DNA of 64,000 bases from Streptomyces sp. A3M-1-3 (GTDB lineage: Bacteria; Actinomycetota; Actinomycetes; Streptomycetales; Streptomycetaceae): the NCBI RefSeq assembly GCF_024213665.1, contig NZ_JANAVP010000024.1, positions 43,869 to 107,868 on the forward strand. The letters run 5' to 3'. This document shows positions 26,443 through 34,556 of the stretch, in pieces. The notes beneath the pieces are model-generated. The model did no database searches. It was not told where the DNA came from and saw nothing but the letters and a program-made list of their open reading frames with translations. The first letter of the stretch is position 1. Each line of letters starts with the position of its first letter. A program made the translations under genes and the position numbers.

Positions 26443-28050
26443 TCAGACGTGCGCGGCGCCCGCACCGGCCTCGGCGTTCGTACCGCGCTTGGTGAACAGT
26501 GCGACGACCGCCGCGATCACCGCGACCACGCCGGCCACTGTGAAGGCCAGCCCCATACCGGACATGAACGTGTCGTGGATGACTGTGCCGATCCGGTCCG
26601 TCAGGTCCGGGGTCATGCCGGGGGCCTTGGCGAGCTCGGCCGGCACGATGCCGAACTCGGCGGCCTGCTCCAGCCTCGGGTCGGCCGGGCCGGGGATGCC
26701 GGCCGCCTGCCAGTTGCCGGCGAAGTCGGCACTGACCTTGGCCGACATCACGGCGCCCAGCACGGCCGTACCGAGCGCGCCGCCGACCTGCATGGCGGCC
26801 TGCTGGAGACCGCCCGCGACACCGGACAGCTCCAGCGGGGCGTTGCCGACGATGACCTCGGTGGCGCCGACCATGACCGGCGCGAGGCCGAGGCCGAGCA
26901 GCGCGAACCAGAGGGACATCGCCAGTGTGCCGGTGTCCGTCGAAAGGGTGACCATGCCGAACATGGCGACTGCCGTGCAGACCATGCCGCCGACCAGCGG
27001 GATGCGCGGGCCGAACTTCGTGATCAGCGCGCCGGCGAGCGGCGAGGAGACGATCATCATGGCGGTCAGCGGCAGCAGGTGCCATCCGCTGTCGACCGGG
27101 CTGAGGCCCTTGACGCCCTGCAGGTAGAAGGTCACGAAGAACAGGCCGCCCATGAAGGCGAAGGCCATCAGGACCATCAGCACGACACCGGCCGACAGCG
27201 GCACGGACCGGAACATGCCCAGCGGGATGAGCGGTTCCGCCACCTTGGTCTCCCAGAAGGCGAAGAGGGCGAAGAGCAGGACCGCGCCGCCCAGGAAGCC
27301 CCAGGTGTTGGCGCTGCCCCAGCCCCACGACTCACCGGCCTTGATGATTCCCCAGATGAGGGACGCCATGGCGGCGGAGAGCAGCACGATGCCCAGGAGG
27401 TCGAAGGACCGCGGCGCCTTCTCGGCGCGGTGGTCCCGGAGGATCACCAGGCCGAGGACGAGCGCGATCACACCGACCGGCACGTTGATGAAGAACACCG
27501 ACTGCCAGCTGACGTGTTCGACGAGGAGGCCGCCGACGATCGGGCCGCCCGCGGTCGAGGCGCCGATGACCATGCCCCAGATGCCGATGGCCATGTTCAG
27601 CTTCTCGGCGGGGAAGGTGGCACGCAGCAGGCCGAGCGCGGCCGGCATCAGCAGTGCGCCGAAGAGACCCTGAAGGACGCGGAAGGCGATCACCAGGGAG
27701 ATCGAGTCGGACATGCCGATGGCGCCGGAGGCGAGGGCGAACCCCGCGATGCCGATCAGGAACGTCTGGCGGTGGCCGAAGCGGTCGCCGAGCTTTCCGG
27801 CCGTGATCAGGGCGACGGCGAGCGCGAGCAGGTAGCCGTTGGTGATCCACTGGACGTCGGCGAGCGACGCGCCCAGGTCTTTCTGGATGGCCGGGTTGGC
27901 GATGGCCACGATCGTGCCGTCGAGCGCGACCATCATCACGCCGATCGCGACGGAGAACAGCGTCAGCCAGGGGTGGCCGCGCAGCCCCTTGGCCGGCCCG
28001 GTGACGGGAGGTTCCGGCGCCGCGTCGGCGACGGTGATCTGACTAGTCAT
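26443..28050 (-). CDS. DHA2-family (EmrB/QacA) drug efflux MFS transporter
   Basis: Proton-coupled multidrug exporter of 535 residues with 14 predicted membrane segments. The MFS signatures are VALDGTIVAIANPAIQ in helix 1 (the D-x-T-I/V-V-N-x-A-x-P-like motif of DHA2), GKLGDRFGHRQTF in the loop after helix 2 (motif A), and WGMVIGASTAGGPIVGG in helix 5 (motif C, typical of exporters). It is transcribed divergently from a TetR regulator with a palindromic site in between, the classical layout of TetR-repressed efflux pumps. The substrate cannot be predicted. Confidence 0.92.
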   Translation of the reverse strand: MTSQITVADAAPEPPVTGPAKGLRGHPWLTLFSVAIGVMMVALDGTIVAIANPAIQKDLGASLADVQWITNGYLLALAVALITAGKLGDRFGHRQTFLIGIAGFALASGAIGMSDSISLVIAFRVLQGLFGALLMPAALGLLRATFPAEKLNMAIGIWGMVIGASTAGGPIVGGLLVEHVSWQSVFFINVPVGVIALVLGLVILRDHRAEKAPRSFDLLGIVLLSAAMASLIWGIIKAGESWGWGSANTWGFLGGAVLLFALFAFWETKVAEPLIPLGMFRSVPLSAGVVLMVLMAFAFMGGLFFVTFYLQGVKGLSPVDSGWHLLPLTAMMIVSSPLAGALITKFGPRIPLVGGMVCTAVAMFGMVTLSTDTGTLAMSLWFALLGLGLAPVMVGATEVIVGNAPLELSGVAGGLQQAAMQVGGALGTAVLGAVMSAKVSADFAGNWQAAGIPGPADPRLEQAAEFGIVPAELAKAPGMTPDLTDRIGTVIHDTFMSGMGLAFTVAGVVAVIAAVVALFTKRGTNAEAGAGAAHV

Positions 28051-28063
28051 ACTCCGAGACTAG

Positions 28064-28078
28064 TGTCAGCGACTGACA
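28064..28078. promoter_or_regulatory. Candidate TetR operator between exporter and regulator
   Basis: Perfect inverted repeat TGTCAG-CGA-CTGACA lies 14 bases upstream of the exporter start and about 90 upstream of the regulator. A TTGACA hexamer at 28080-28085 adjoins it and could be a -35 element, so a bound repressor would overlap promoter sequences. Confidence 0.55.
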
Positions 28079-28165
28079 ATTGACAAATTGGTTCATGAGT
28101 CGGTAACTGTCACGTTGCTCACAGGTATCGTGAGCGAGCCAATGTGGCGAGAAGAGGACCATGCG

Positions 28166-28834
28166 GTGACGACGGACCAGCCAGCGGCCCCACCGGCCGG
28201 GCTGCGCGAACTGAAGAAGCAGCGCACCCGCGACGCGCTGCTGCGCGTGGCGCTCGAACTCTTTACGACCAAGGGGTACGAACGGACGACCGTCGACGAG
28301 ATCGCCGACGCGGTGGAGGTCTCCCAGCGCACGTTCTTCCGCTACTTCGCGAACAAGGAAGAGGCCGCCTTCGCGGTCCAGGACCTGGTGGAGTCGCACT
28401 TCTACGCCTCCATGCTCGAACGACCGGCGCACGAAGGTCCGTTCGAAGCGATGCGCAACGCGGTTCTGGGCTCGTGGGACACCATCGGCGAGGCCATCGC
28501 CGAGGTGGTGCCGGTCGAACTTCACATGCGCGCCTACCAGTTGATCGAGTCGACGCCCGCCCTGCTCGCCGTACACCTGCGCCGCTCCGCCGAGCTGGAG
28601 GAGAAGGTCGCCCGGCTGATCGCCGAGCGCGAGGGTCTGGACGTGGACACCGACCCGCGTCCCCGTGTCGCCGTCGCGGCGTTCAGCGGCGTGATGCGGG
28701 TCACGGGGCGCCTCTGGGGGCAGGGGGAGGACGCGAGCATGGAGGCGATCCGCGGTCTGACGGAGAGTTACCTCGACCATCTCGGACCCGCCCTCGCGGC
28801 GAACTGGCGTACACCGGATGCGCACGGAGAGTGA
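28166..28834 (+). CDS. TetR-family transcriptional regulator
   Basis: Repressor of about 222 residues. The N-terminal HTH reads LFTTKGYERTTVDEIADAVEVSQRTFFRYFANKEEA, a textbook TetR DNA-binding domain. The C-terminal part is an all-helical ligand domain. The GTG at 28166 has GAGG eight bases upstream; an ATG at 28142 in the same frame is the alternative. Divergence from the DHA2 exporter indicates that it controls that gene and probably itself, with a pump substrate as inducer. This is inferred from layout. Confidence 0.9.
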   Translation: MTTDQPAAPPAGLRELKKQRTRDALLRVALELFTTKGYERTTVDEIADAVEVSQRTFFRYFANKEEAAFAVQDLVESHFYASMLERPAHEGPFEAMRNAVLGSWDTIGEAIAEVVPVELHMRAYQLIESTPALLAVHLRRSAELEEKVARLIAEREGLDVDTDPRPRVAVAAFSGVMRVTGRLWGQGEDASMEAIRGLTESYLDHLGPALAANWRTPDAHGE

Positions 28835-28942
28835 CGTAATTCTCGGCGCAGTGCCCTGAATTGCCCCGATCCCGCAGCCGGATACGTGAGCTTGCTCACC
28901 CAGTGCACAGACGCCGCGGCGCGTCTCCTAGGGTGTTCAGCA

Positions 28943-30154
28943 GTGACTTACTTCGGCTCCTCCCCCACACTCAGCGCCTGGCGCGCGCTGCTCGCCCTCG
29001 CCGTGGTCTTCGTGATGCTGTCGACGACCGGCTGGACGGCCGTACGCCATCAGCCGACCGAGTCCGAACCGCGCCCGGCCGCACTCGCGGCGTGGGAGCG
29101 CGGCTCGATCGACGGGCGCGACCTACCGGATCCGCTCGCGCCGCCGGAGGCGGTGGACCGTTTCTTCGACCGGCTCGGCGGAAAGCAGCGGACCCGGCTC
29201 GCCGACCGCCACCCGCTGGTCGTCGGCAACCTGGAAGGCGCGCCTGTCACGCTGCGATACCGAGCGAACCACCGGGCACTCGTCATGGCCCGCAAGACCG
29301 AGGAGCAGCGCACCCGCGACCCGCGGCTGTCGCCCGCCGGACGGCACGAGGCCGGGCGCCGGCAGCACCGCATCGAGTCGCTCCTGCGCGGCGGCCGGCA
29401 GATCCTGTCCTTCGACCCCACGGGGGCCGGCCGGGCCGCCGAGGTCTTCGGCGACCTCGACCGCGCGGAACGCGTCTCCGTGGTCGTGCCCGGAGTCGAC
29501 ACCAATCTGCTGACGTTCGAGAAGACCAAGCGCCGCTACACCGCGCCGGTCGGCATGGCGCAGTCGCTGTACGCGGCCGAGCGCACCGCGAGCCCCCGGT
29601 CCAGGACCGCCGTCATCGCCTGGGCCGACTACACCGCGCCCGTCGGCCTCGGCATGGACGCGGCCATCGGCAGACTGGCCAGGGACGGCGCGGAGCGGCT
29701 CGGATCGATGGTCGGCGCCCTGCCCGGGCAGCCGAGCGTCGCCCTGTTCTGCCACAGCTACGGTTCCGTGGTGTGCGGCGTCGCCGCCCGCGAGCTGCCC
29801 TCCCGGGTCACCGACATCGCGGTCGCGGGCAGCCCGGGCATGCGGGTCGAGAACGCCGCCGAGCTGGGCACGCGGGCTCGCGTGTGGGCCATGCGCGACG
29901 CCGACGACTGGATCGCCGACGTGCCGTACCTGGCGGTGGGCGGGCTGGGCCACGGGGCCGATCCCGTAGCCCCCGACTTCGGTGCCCGGATACTCTCCGC
30001 GGACGGCGCGGTGGGGCACGCCGGCTATTTCGAGCCGGACACCGGGAGCCTCGACAACTTCGCGCGCATCGGCGTCGGTTCGTACCGCACGGTGAGCTGC
30101 GCGAGCGCCAACACGGCGTGCAGCAGTGGAATTTACGGCGCGGAAGGCATCTGA
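28943..30154 (+). CDS. Membrane-anchored DUF1023 alpha/beta-hydrolase
   Basis: Protein of about 403 residues from GTG 28943. One N-terminal hydrophobic anchor (WRALLALAVVFVMLSTTGW) is followed by a DUF1023 alpha/beta-hydrolase domain. The nucleophile elbow is FCHSYGSVVCG (GxSxG form with Cys before His), and the oxyanion segment is SVVVPGVDTNLLTFE. The Asp and His of the triad are probably DDWIADVP and AVGHAGYF. The family is abundant in streptomycetes but its substrates are unknown. An alternative GTG at 28886 has no ribosome site. No partner gene is obvious. Confidence 0.8.
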   Translation: MTYFGSSPTLSAWRALLALAVVFVMLSTTGWTAVRHQPTESEPRPAALAAWERGSIDGRDLPDPLAPPEAVDRFFDRLGGKQRTRLADRHPLVVGNLEGAPVTLRYRANHRALVMARKTEEQRTRDPRLSPAGRHEAGRRQHRIESLLRGGRQILSFDPTGAGRAAEVFGDLDRAERVSVVVPGVDTNLLTFEKTKRRYTAPVGMAQSLYAAERTASPRSRTAVIAWADYTAPVGLGMDAAIGRLARDGAERLGSMVGALPGQPSVALFCHSYGSVVCGVAARELPSRVTDIAVAGSPGMRVENAAELGTRARVWAMRDADDWIADVPYLAVGGLGHGADPVAPDFGARILSADGAVGHAGYFEPDTGSLDNFARIGVGSYRTVSCASANTACSSGIYGAEGI

Positions 30155-30239
30155 CGCGCGTAGAGACCGCCCGGAGGGGCGGAAATCGCGCCGGGCGACG
30201 AGGGGGACGCGGAAGCGCGTGCCGCATACGATGAGCCGC

Positions 30240-31109
30240 ATGGGTGATGTGCTGGCCGGAGTTCATGCCGCCTGGGAGTTCGACACGGACTCCGTGCTCA
30301 TCCGCTTCGAACGGGGCATCCGCACGCCGAAGCTGTTCCAGGCGCTCGGCGAACGCCGCATCCCCCACGAGGCGTTGGCGGCGGTGACCCTCACCCCGGG
30401 CAAGCGGGGCACCGTTGTGCTGCACGCGGTGCCGAGAGCGGGCGCCGATCCGCTGATGGAGGCCGCGGCCGGCCAGCTGAAGGAGTGCTGCGACCCGTAC
30501 CGGCTGGTGCTGCCCGCCGAGCGCGAGACGCCGGCCGGGTATTACGCGGACGAACTGCGCGCCGCCCTGCCTGCTGCCGGGGACGGCTCGCCCGCCGACC
30601 GCTTCCTGATTCCGGCGCCCACCGCTCCGCAGCACTTCAAGGCGTACGACGGGAAAGCGTCCTTCGACGGGTCGCACGTGTCCTTCCGGTGGTTCTGGAC
30701 GGGCGCGTCCTCCGCCAAGTGGAAGGCGGGCGACCAGAGTTTCCCGGTGTCGGCGCTCAGCGGTGTCGAGTGGCGCTCCCCCGACGTGTTCGACGGCTAC
30801 CTGCGGCTGGTCCCCCGCGACGGCGTCGGCACTGGGACGGTGCCGCAGCCGCCGCAGGCGGACCAGGACCCGGCGGCCGTGGTGTTCGGGCTCGGCTACG
30901 GCCCGGTGCACGAGTCGCTGCCGTTCGCGGCGGCCGTACTGCGGGCGGTACGGGACCGGGGGCCCGCGCTGCCCGCAGCATCGGCCGCCCGCCGCGACCC
31001 GGCGGACATCGCCGAGCGGATCCGCCACCTGGGCGAGCTGCACGGCACCGGCCTGCTGACGGACGAGGAGTTCAGCACGAAGAAGGCCGACCTACTGGCA
31101 GAGCTGTAG
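30240..31109 (+). CDS. DUF4429 protein with C-terminal SHOCT motif
   Basis: Cytoplasmic protein of about 289 residues. Two DUF4429-type halves are visible: residues about 5-110 (WEFDTDSVLIRFERGIRTPKL, PHEALAAVTL) and about 135-240 (GKASFDGSHVSFRW, FPVSALSGVEWRSP). The C-terminus is a SHOCT-type short helix pair, IRHLGELHGTGLLTDEEF then TKKADLLAEL. The domain resembles PH-like modules, and the duplication suggests a binding rather than catalytic role. The start may be ATG 30240 or 30231; neither has a strong ribosome site. Function is unknown. Confidence 0.8.
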   Translation: MGDVLAGVHAAWEFDTDSVLIRFERGIRTPKLFQALGERRIPHEALAAVTLTPGKRGTVVLHAVPRAGADPLMEAAAGQLKECCDPYRLVLPAERETPAGYYADELRAALPAAGDGSPADRFLIPAPTAPQHFKAYDGKASFDGSHVSFRWFWTGASSAKWKAGDQSFPVSALSGVEWRSPDVFDGYLRLVPRDGVGTGTVPQPPQADQDPAAVVFGLGYGPVHESLPFAAAVLRAVRDRGPALPAASAARRDPADIAERIRHLGELHGTGLLTDEEFSTKKADLLAEL

Positions 31110-31132
31110 CCCCCGGCCGCCAGGGCCGTCGG

Positions 31133-32161
31133 TTACTCGCGGGCCGCCGCCGTGGACGACATGTCCGGGTAGCGGTCGCCCGCGACCTGGGCGGCGATCG
31201 GCTCCAGGAGCGCCAGTTCACCGGCGGTCAGGGTGAGCCGCGTGGCGGCGACGTTCTCCAGCAGCCGACTGCGCTTGCGAGTGCCGGGGATCGGCACCAC
31301 CGTGAGCCCGTGCACCTCGGCCCGCTGCTGTACCCACGCCAGGGCCACCTGCGCGGCCGTCGCGCCGTGGGCCGCGGCGATCTTGTGGACCGGCTCCAGC
31401 AGTGCCGCGTTCGCCTTCGCGTTGTCGCCCGTGAAGCGCGGCTGGTACTTCCGGAAGTCGCCTTCGGAGAGGTCCTTGCCGGCGTCCGCGAACGCGCCGG
31501 TCAGGAAGCCGCGCCCGAGCGGCGAGTACGGCACGAAGGTCACCCCGAGCTCCGCCGCCGCGCCCACCGCGCTGCGCTCGACGTCGCGGCTGAACAGCGA
31601 CCACTCCGACTGAAGGGCCGCGATCGGGTGCACGGCGTGCGCCTCGCGCAGCTCCGCGCCCGTCACCTCGCTCAGCCCCAGCTGCCGTACCTTGCCCTGC
31701 TGTACGAGTTCGGCCATCGCCCCGACCGACTCGGCCAGCGGCACGGACGGGTCCCGGCGGTGCATGTAGTAGAGGTCGATGACCTCGACGTTCAGCCGCC
31801 GCAGGCTCGCCTCCACCGCCTGGCGGATGTACGGGGCGTCGTTACGCACGCCCCGGACCTGCTCGTCGTCGGTCCGCTCGATGGCGAACTTCGTGGCGAG
31901 GGTGATCTCGTCGCGGTGCGCGGCGACGAACGGCGCGAGGAACTCCTCGTTGGCTCCGCTCCCGTACATGTCGGCGGTGTCGAAGAGCGTGACCCCCGCC
32001 TCCAGCGCCGCTGCCAGGGTGTCGCGCGCCGCCGCCTCGTCCGTATCTCCGTAGAACTCACTCATGCCCATGCAGCCGAGCCCCTGCACGCCGACCTGCG
32101 GGCCGTCCGTGCCGAGTTCCACCGTCGCGATCCTGCTGTTCCTGTCAGTCATCAGGCTCAT
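31133..32161 (-). CDS. Aldo/keto reductase
   Basis: NADPH-dependent aldo/keto reductase of 342 residues. It contains LFDTADMYGSGANEEFL (catalytic Asp and Tyr), ATKFAIERT (Lys) and YYMHRRDP (His), i.e. the full tetrad, and the NADP-binding end VVPIPGTRKRSRLLENV. It resembles the YakC/pyridoxal-reductase-like group. Its ATG at 32161 overlaps the stop of the MerR gene (ATGA), so both are made from one message driven by the MerR-type promoter upstream. The physiological carbonyl substrate is unknown. Confidence 0.92.
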   Translation of the reverse strand: MSLMTDRNSRIATVELGTDGPQVGVQGLGCMGMSEFYGDTDEAAARDTLAAALEAGVTLFDTADMYGSGANEEFLAPFVAAHRDEITLATKFAIERTDDEQVRGVRNDAPYIRQAVEASLRRLNVEVIDLYYMHRRDPSVPLAESVGAMAELVQQGKVRQLGLSEVTGAELREAHAVHPIAALQSEWSLFSRDVERSAVGAAAELGVTFVPYSPLGRGFLTGAFADAGKDLSEGDFRKYQPRFTGDNAKANAALLEPVHKIAAAHGATAAQVALAWVQQRAEVHGLTVVPIPGTRKRSRLLENVAATRLTLTAGELALLEPIAAQVAGDRYPDMSSTAAARE

Positions 32162-32541
32162 GCTTTCTCCGACGCCCGCCGGGCGCCGGCATAGGAGTCG
32201 ATCTTGTAGTCGAGTACGGCGAGCGTGTCGTTCAACTCCGCGATCCGCGCCCGCACATCGCGCCGCGTCTGCTCCAGCAGCTCCCGCCGCGCCTCGAAGG
32301 TGTGCTCGCCCTCGCGTACGAGTTCGGCGTAGCGGACCATGTCGGCCACCGGCATCCCGGTCAGCCGCAGCTTGGTCACGAAGGCGAGCCAGTCCAGATC
32401 GCGGTTGGTGAAGCGGCGCTGGCCGGTGTGCGACCGGTCCACGTGCGGCATCAGGCCGATCCGCTCGTACCAGCGCAGGGTGTGCGCCGTCAGTCCGCTG
32501 AGGGCGGCGACCTCGCTGATGGTGTAACCCGTCACGGTCAT
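32158..32541 (-). CDS. MerR-family transcriptional regulator
   Basis: Regulator of 127 residues from ATG 32541. The winged helix reads YTISEVAALSGLTAHTLRWYERIGLMPHV with the second wing RRFTNRDLDWLAFVTKLRLTGMP. The dimerisation helix EARRELLEQTRRDVRARIAEL and a short tail follow. The tail has no cysteines, so this is not a metal sensor of the MerR/CueR kind. It probably responds to electrophiles or another small molecule and controls its own operon with the aldo/keto reductase through the palindrome at 32559-32576. Confidence 0.92.
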   Translation of the reverse strand: MTVTGYTISEVAALSGLTAHTLRWYERIGLMPHVDRSHTGQRRFTNRDLDWLAFVTKLRLTGMPVADMVRYAELVREGEHTFEARRELLEQTRRDVRARIAELNDTLAVLDYKIDSYAGARRASEKA

Positions 32542-32558
32542 GTCCACCACGCTAGAAC

Positions 32559-32576
32559 CTTGGAGTGCACTCCAAG
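32559..32576 (-). promoter_or_regulatory. MerR-type operator within a 19-base promoter spacer
   Basis: Perfect 18-bp palindrome CTTGGAGTG-CACTCCAAG. On the reverse strand it falls between a TTGCTT -35 candidate and a TAGCGT -10 candidate (TANNNT) that are 19 bases apart. This overlong spacer is the hallmark of promoters activated by MerR proteins through DNA distortion. It lies 17 bases upstream of the regulator start. Confidence 0.75.
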
Positions 32577-32597
32577 CAAGCCTGAGACGTACGGGCG

Positions 32598-32921
32598 TCA
32601 GAGCAGCCCGAGCACCAGCTTGACCGCATGCTCGATCTCCGCCCACTCCTCGGGCTCGACCCGCCCCGCGAAGTCGCCCAGTCTTTCGGAAGCCACGGCG
32701 GTCATCTGCTCGACGAGCACCACGGTCGCCGTGCCGTCCATGTCGAGGCGCGGGTGGATGATCCCCGGGCGGGCACTCGTGGACGTCGGGGCCACGACGA
32801 GCGTCGACGTGGCCAGCAGTTCCGTCTGCAGGACGACCGCGAAGCGCGCGCCCTGCCGCCCATGGCCGACTGCGGTCTTGTCGGCACGCAACCGGTAGAG
32901 GTCACCACGCACGCAGGTCAC
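32598..32921 (-). CDS. MazF/PemK-like toxin
   Basis: Protein of 107 residues with MazF-family features: VRGDLYRLRADK at the N-terminus, GARFAVVLQTELL, LVVAPTSTSARPG and VLVEQMTAV near the middle. MazF toxins are sequence-specific endoribonucleases that cut mRNA. The catalytic Arg and Thr/Ser of the family may correspond to the GAR and TSTS segments. It starts at GTG 32921 and overlaps the upstream antitoxin gene by 20 bases, the normal tight coupling of such pairs. Toxicity is inferred. Confidence 0.82.
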   Translation of the reverse strand: MTCVRGDLYRLRADKTAVGHGRQGARFAVVLQTELLATSTLVVAPTSTSARPGIIHPRLDMDGTATVVLVEQMTAVASERLGDFAGRVEPEEWAEIEHAVKLVLGLL

Positions 32922-33141
32922 TCATCTCTTCCTGCACGGCAGCGATTTCCTGCTGGTAAGCCGGGTCCGCCTGCCATTCGGCCAGCTCTGCCCGCGCGCG
33001 GCGGTACTGCTCGGCCACGTAGACCTCGTGGATCGCCTGCCTTATGACGTCGGACGCCGTGGCTCCACGCTGTTCTGCCAGCGCCTCCAGCTCGCGCCGC
33101 GTGACCTCGTCCGGCCGGAAGCTGATCGCCTTGACTGTCAT
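32902..33141 (-). CDS. Ribbon-helix-helix antitoxin
   Basis: Small protein of 79 residues. The N-terminus KAISFRPDEVTRRELEALAEQRGATASDVIRQAI is a ribbon-helix-helix DNA-binding domain (beta strand, then two helices). The C-terminal acidic helix AEWQADPAYQQEIAAVQEEM would wrap the toxin. It precedes and overlaps the MazF-like gene and is likely both antidote and autorepressor. The pair is compact and probably self-contained. Confidence 0.82.
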   Translation of the reverse strand: MTVKAISFRPDEVTRRELEALAEQRGATASDVIRQAIHEVYVAEQYRRARAELAEWQADPAYQQEIAAVQEEMSDLRAW

Positions 33142-33196
33142 ACGGCCACTGTAAGACAGGCTGTATGACGCGGCAACGCCCCAGTATGCTCACCCC

Positions 33197-34018
33197 ATGG
33201 ACAGCCTGCGGATGATCGAGAACTGGCCGGTACCGACCGCGGCGGCCGCCGTCGTACGAGCCGACGGGACCGTCGCCGGTAGCCACGGCCCCACCTCGCA
33301 GTGCTTCCCGCTCGCCTCGGTCACCAAGCCCCTCGTCGCCTACGCGGCGCTCGTGGCGTACGAAGAGGGCGCGATCGAGTTCGGTGAACCGGCCGGGCCC
33401 GACGGCGCCACGGTCCGCCACCTGCTCGCCCACACCTCCGGCCTGGCCTTCGACGAGCACCGCGTGGTGGCTCCGCCCGGCGAGCGCCGGCTCTACTCCA
33501 ACGCCGGCTTCGAGGCCCTCGGCGACCACATCGCCAAGGCCACGGACATCCCGTTCGCCGACTATCTCCACCAGGCGGTCCTGGAGCCGCTCGGCATGGT
33601 CGCCACCAGCCTCGACGGCTCCCCCGCCAAGGACGCCGTCTCCACCGTCGACGACCTCGTCCGCTTCGCGGCCGAACTCCAGGCCCCGCGCCTGCTCGAC
33701 CCCCGCACGGTCGCCGAGGCCACCTCGGTCGTCCACCCGGGCCTCAAGGGCGTGCTCCCCGGCTACGGGCACCAGTCGCCGAACGACTGGGGCCTCGGCT
33801 TCGAGATCCGCGACGCCAAGTCCCCGCACTGGACGGGCGGTTCGTCCTCCCCGCGGACCTTCGGGCACTTCGGCCAGTCCGGTACGTTCCTGTGGGTCGA
33901 CCCGGACGCCCGCGCGGCGTGCGTCGCGCTCACGGACCGGGCGTTCGGCCCCTGGGCGATCGAGACGTGGCCCGCCTTCACCGATGCGGTCCTCGCGGAA
34001 ATCGCCTCCGGGCGCTGA
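33197..34018 (+). CDS. Serine hydrolase of the beta-lactamase (class C/PBP4) family
   Basis: Cytoplasmic-looking protein of 273 residues without a signal peptide. The catalytic SxxK motif is ASVTKPLVAYA (about residues 40-50) and the Tyr motif is RLYSNAGFEALG. The third K/H-[ST]-G element is probably FGHFGQSGTF, with HFG replacing KTG, as in many esterase-like members. Relatives include beta-lactamases, D-aminopeptidases and esterases; activity cannot be assigned. Its last 41 bases overlap the convergent ATP-binding protein gene. Confidence 0.85.
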   Translation: MDSLRMIENWPVPTAAAAVVRADGTVAGSHGPTSQCFPLASVTKPLVAYAALVAYEEGAIEFGEPAGPDGATVRHLLAHTSGLAFDEHRVVAPPGERRLYSNAGFEALGDHIAKATDIPFADYLHQAVLEPLGMVATSLDGSPAKDAVSTVDDLVRFAAELQAPRLLDPRTVAEATSVVHPGLKGVLPGYGHQSPNDWGLGFEIRDAKSPHWTGGSSSPRTFGHFGQSGTFLWVDPDARAACVALTDRAFGPWAIETWPAFTDAVLAEIASGR

Positions 34019-34472
34019 GAGAACGTGATGGACCCGGCCGCCGCACATCAGCAGCCGTGGCGGCCAGGCACTCGAACCACACCGTCTTGCCCCCGCCGTC
34101 AGGGCGGGTCTCCACGCCCCAGTCGTCCGTAACGGCGTCGACCAGCAGCAGCCCTCGCCCGCCCTCGGCCAGATCGTCGCCGCCGGCCGGGCGGGGCAGT
34201 CGAGGACAGCCGTCCGCGACCTCGACCCGCACGCCGCCGGCCTGGAGCAGGATGCGCGTCTGACAGCGGCGGCCGGGGACGTGCCCTACGACGTTCGCGA
34301 TCAGCTCGGTCAGCGCCAGCTCGGCCGCGTCGGCCACATCGAGCAGGTCCCAGCTGGTGAGGTACATGCGCAGGATGCGGCGCAGATGCCGCGCCGAGTG
34401 CTCACCCACGGAGAAGTCGGTGCGGTATTCCGCCGCAACATCCGCCGCCTGCGGATCGGTTGTGTGATTCAT
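33978..34472 (-). CDS. HATPase_c anti-sigma-factor-like ATP-binding protein
   Basis: Protein of 164 residues with the GHKL ATPase fold used by RsbW-type regulators. The N-box is ALTELIANVVGH, the G1 box VEVADGCPRLP, and the G2 box GGRGLLLVDAVTDDWGVE. The C-terminal 35 residues are basic and overlap the end of the convergent hydrolase gene. Divergent from an Scr1-type HTH regulator and DUF397 gene, it completes the trio typical of WhiJ-like loci in Streptomyces, where these proteins influence development. Binding partner unknown. Confidence 0.85.
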   Translation of the reverse strand: MNHTTDPQAADVAAEYRTDFSVGEHSARHLRRILRMYLTSWDLLDVADAAELALTELIANVVGHVPGRRCQTRILLQAGGVRVEVADGCPRLPRPAGGDDLAEGGRGLLLVDAVTDDWGVETRPDGGGKTVWFECLAATAADVRRPGPSRSLSARRRFPRGPHR

Positions 34473-34556
34473 GCCACCAGCGTGCGACGAAGCGATTACG
34501 CTCGGCTATGTACCGAAACGAACGCCGCGAGGCATTGCAGGCCGGAGGTGCCCACC

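Noticed and set aside
26431..28083. 550-codon frame opposite the DHA2 exporter
   Set aside because: Acidic/His-rich shadow translation of the transporter gene with no recognisable domain.
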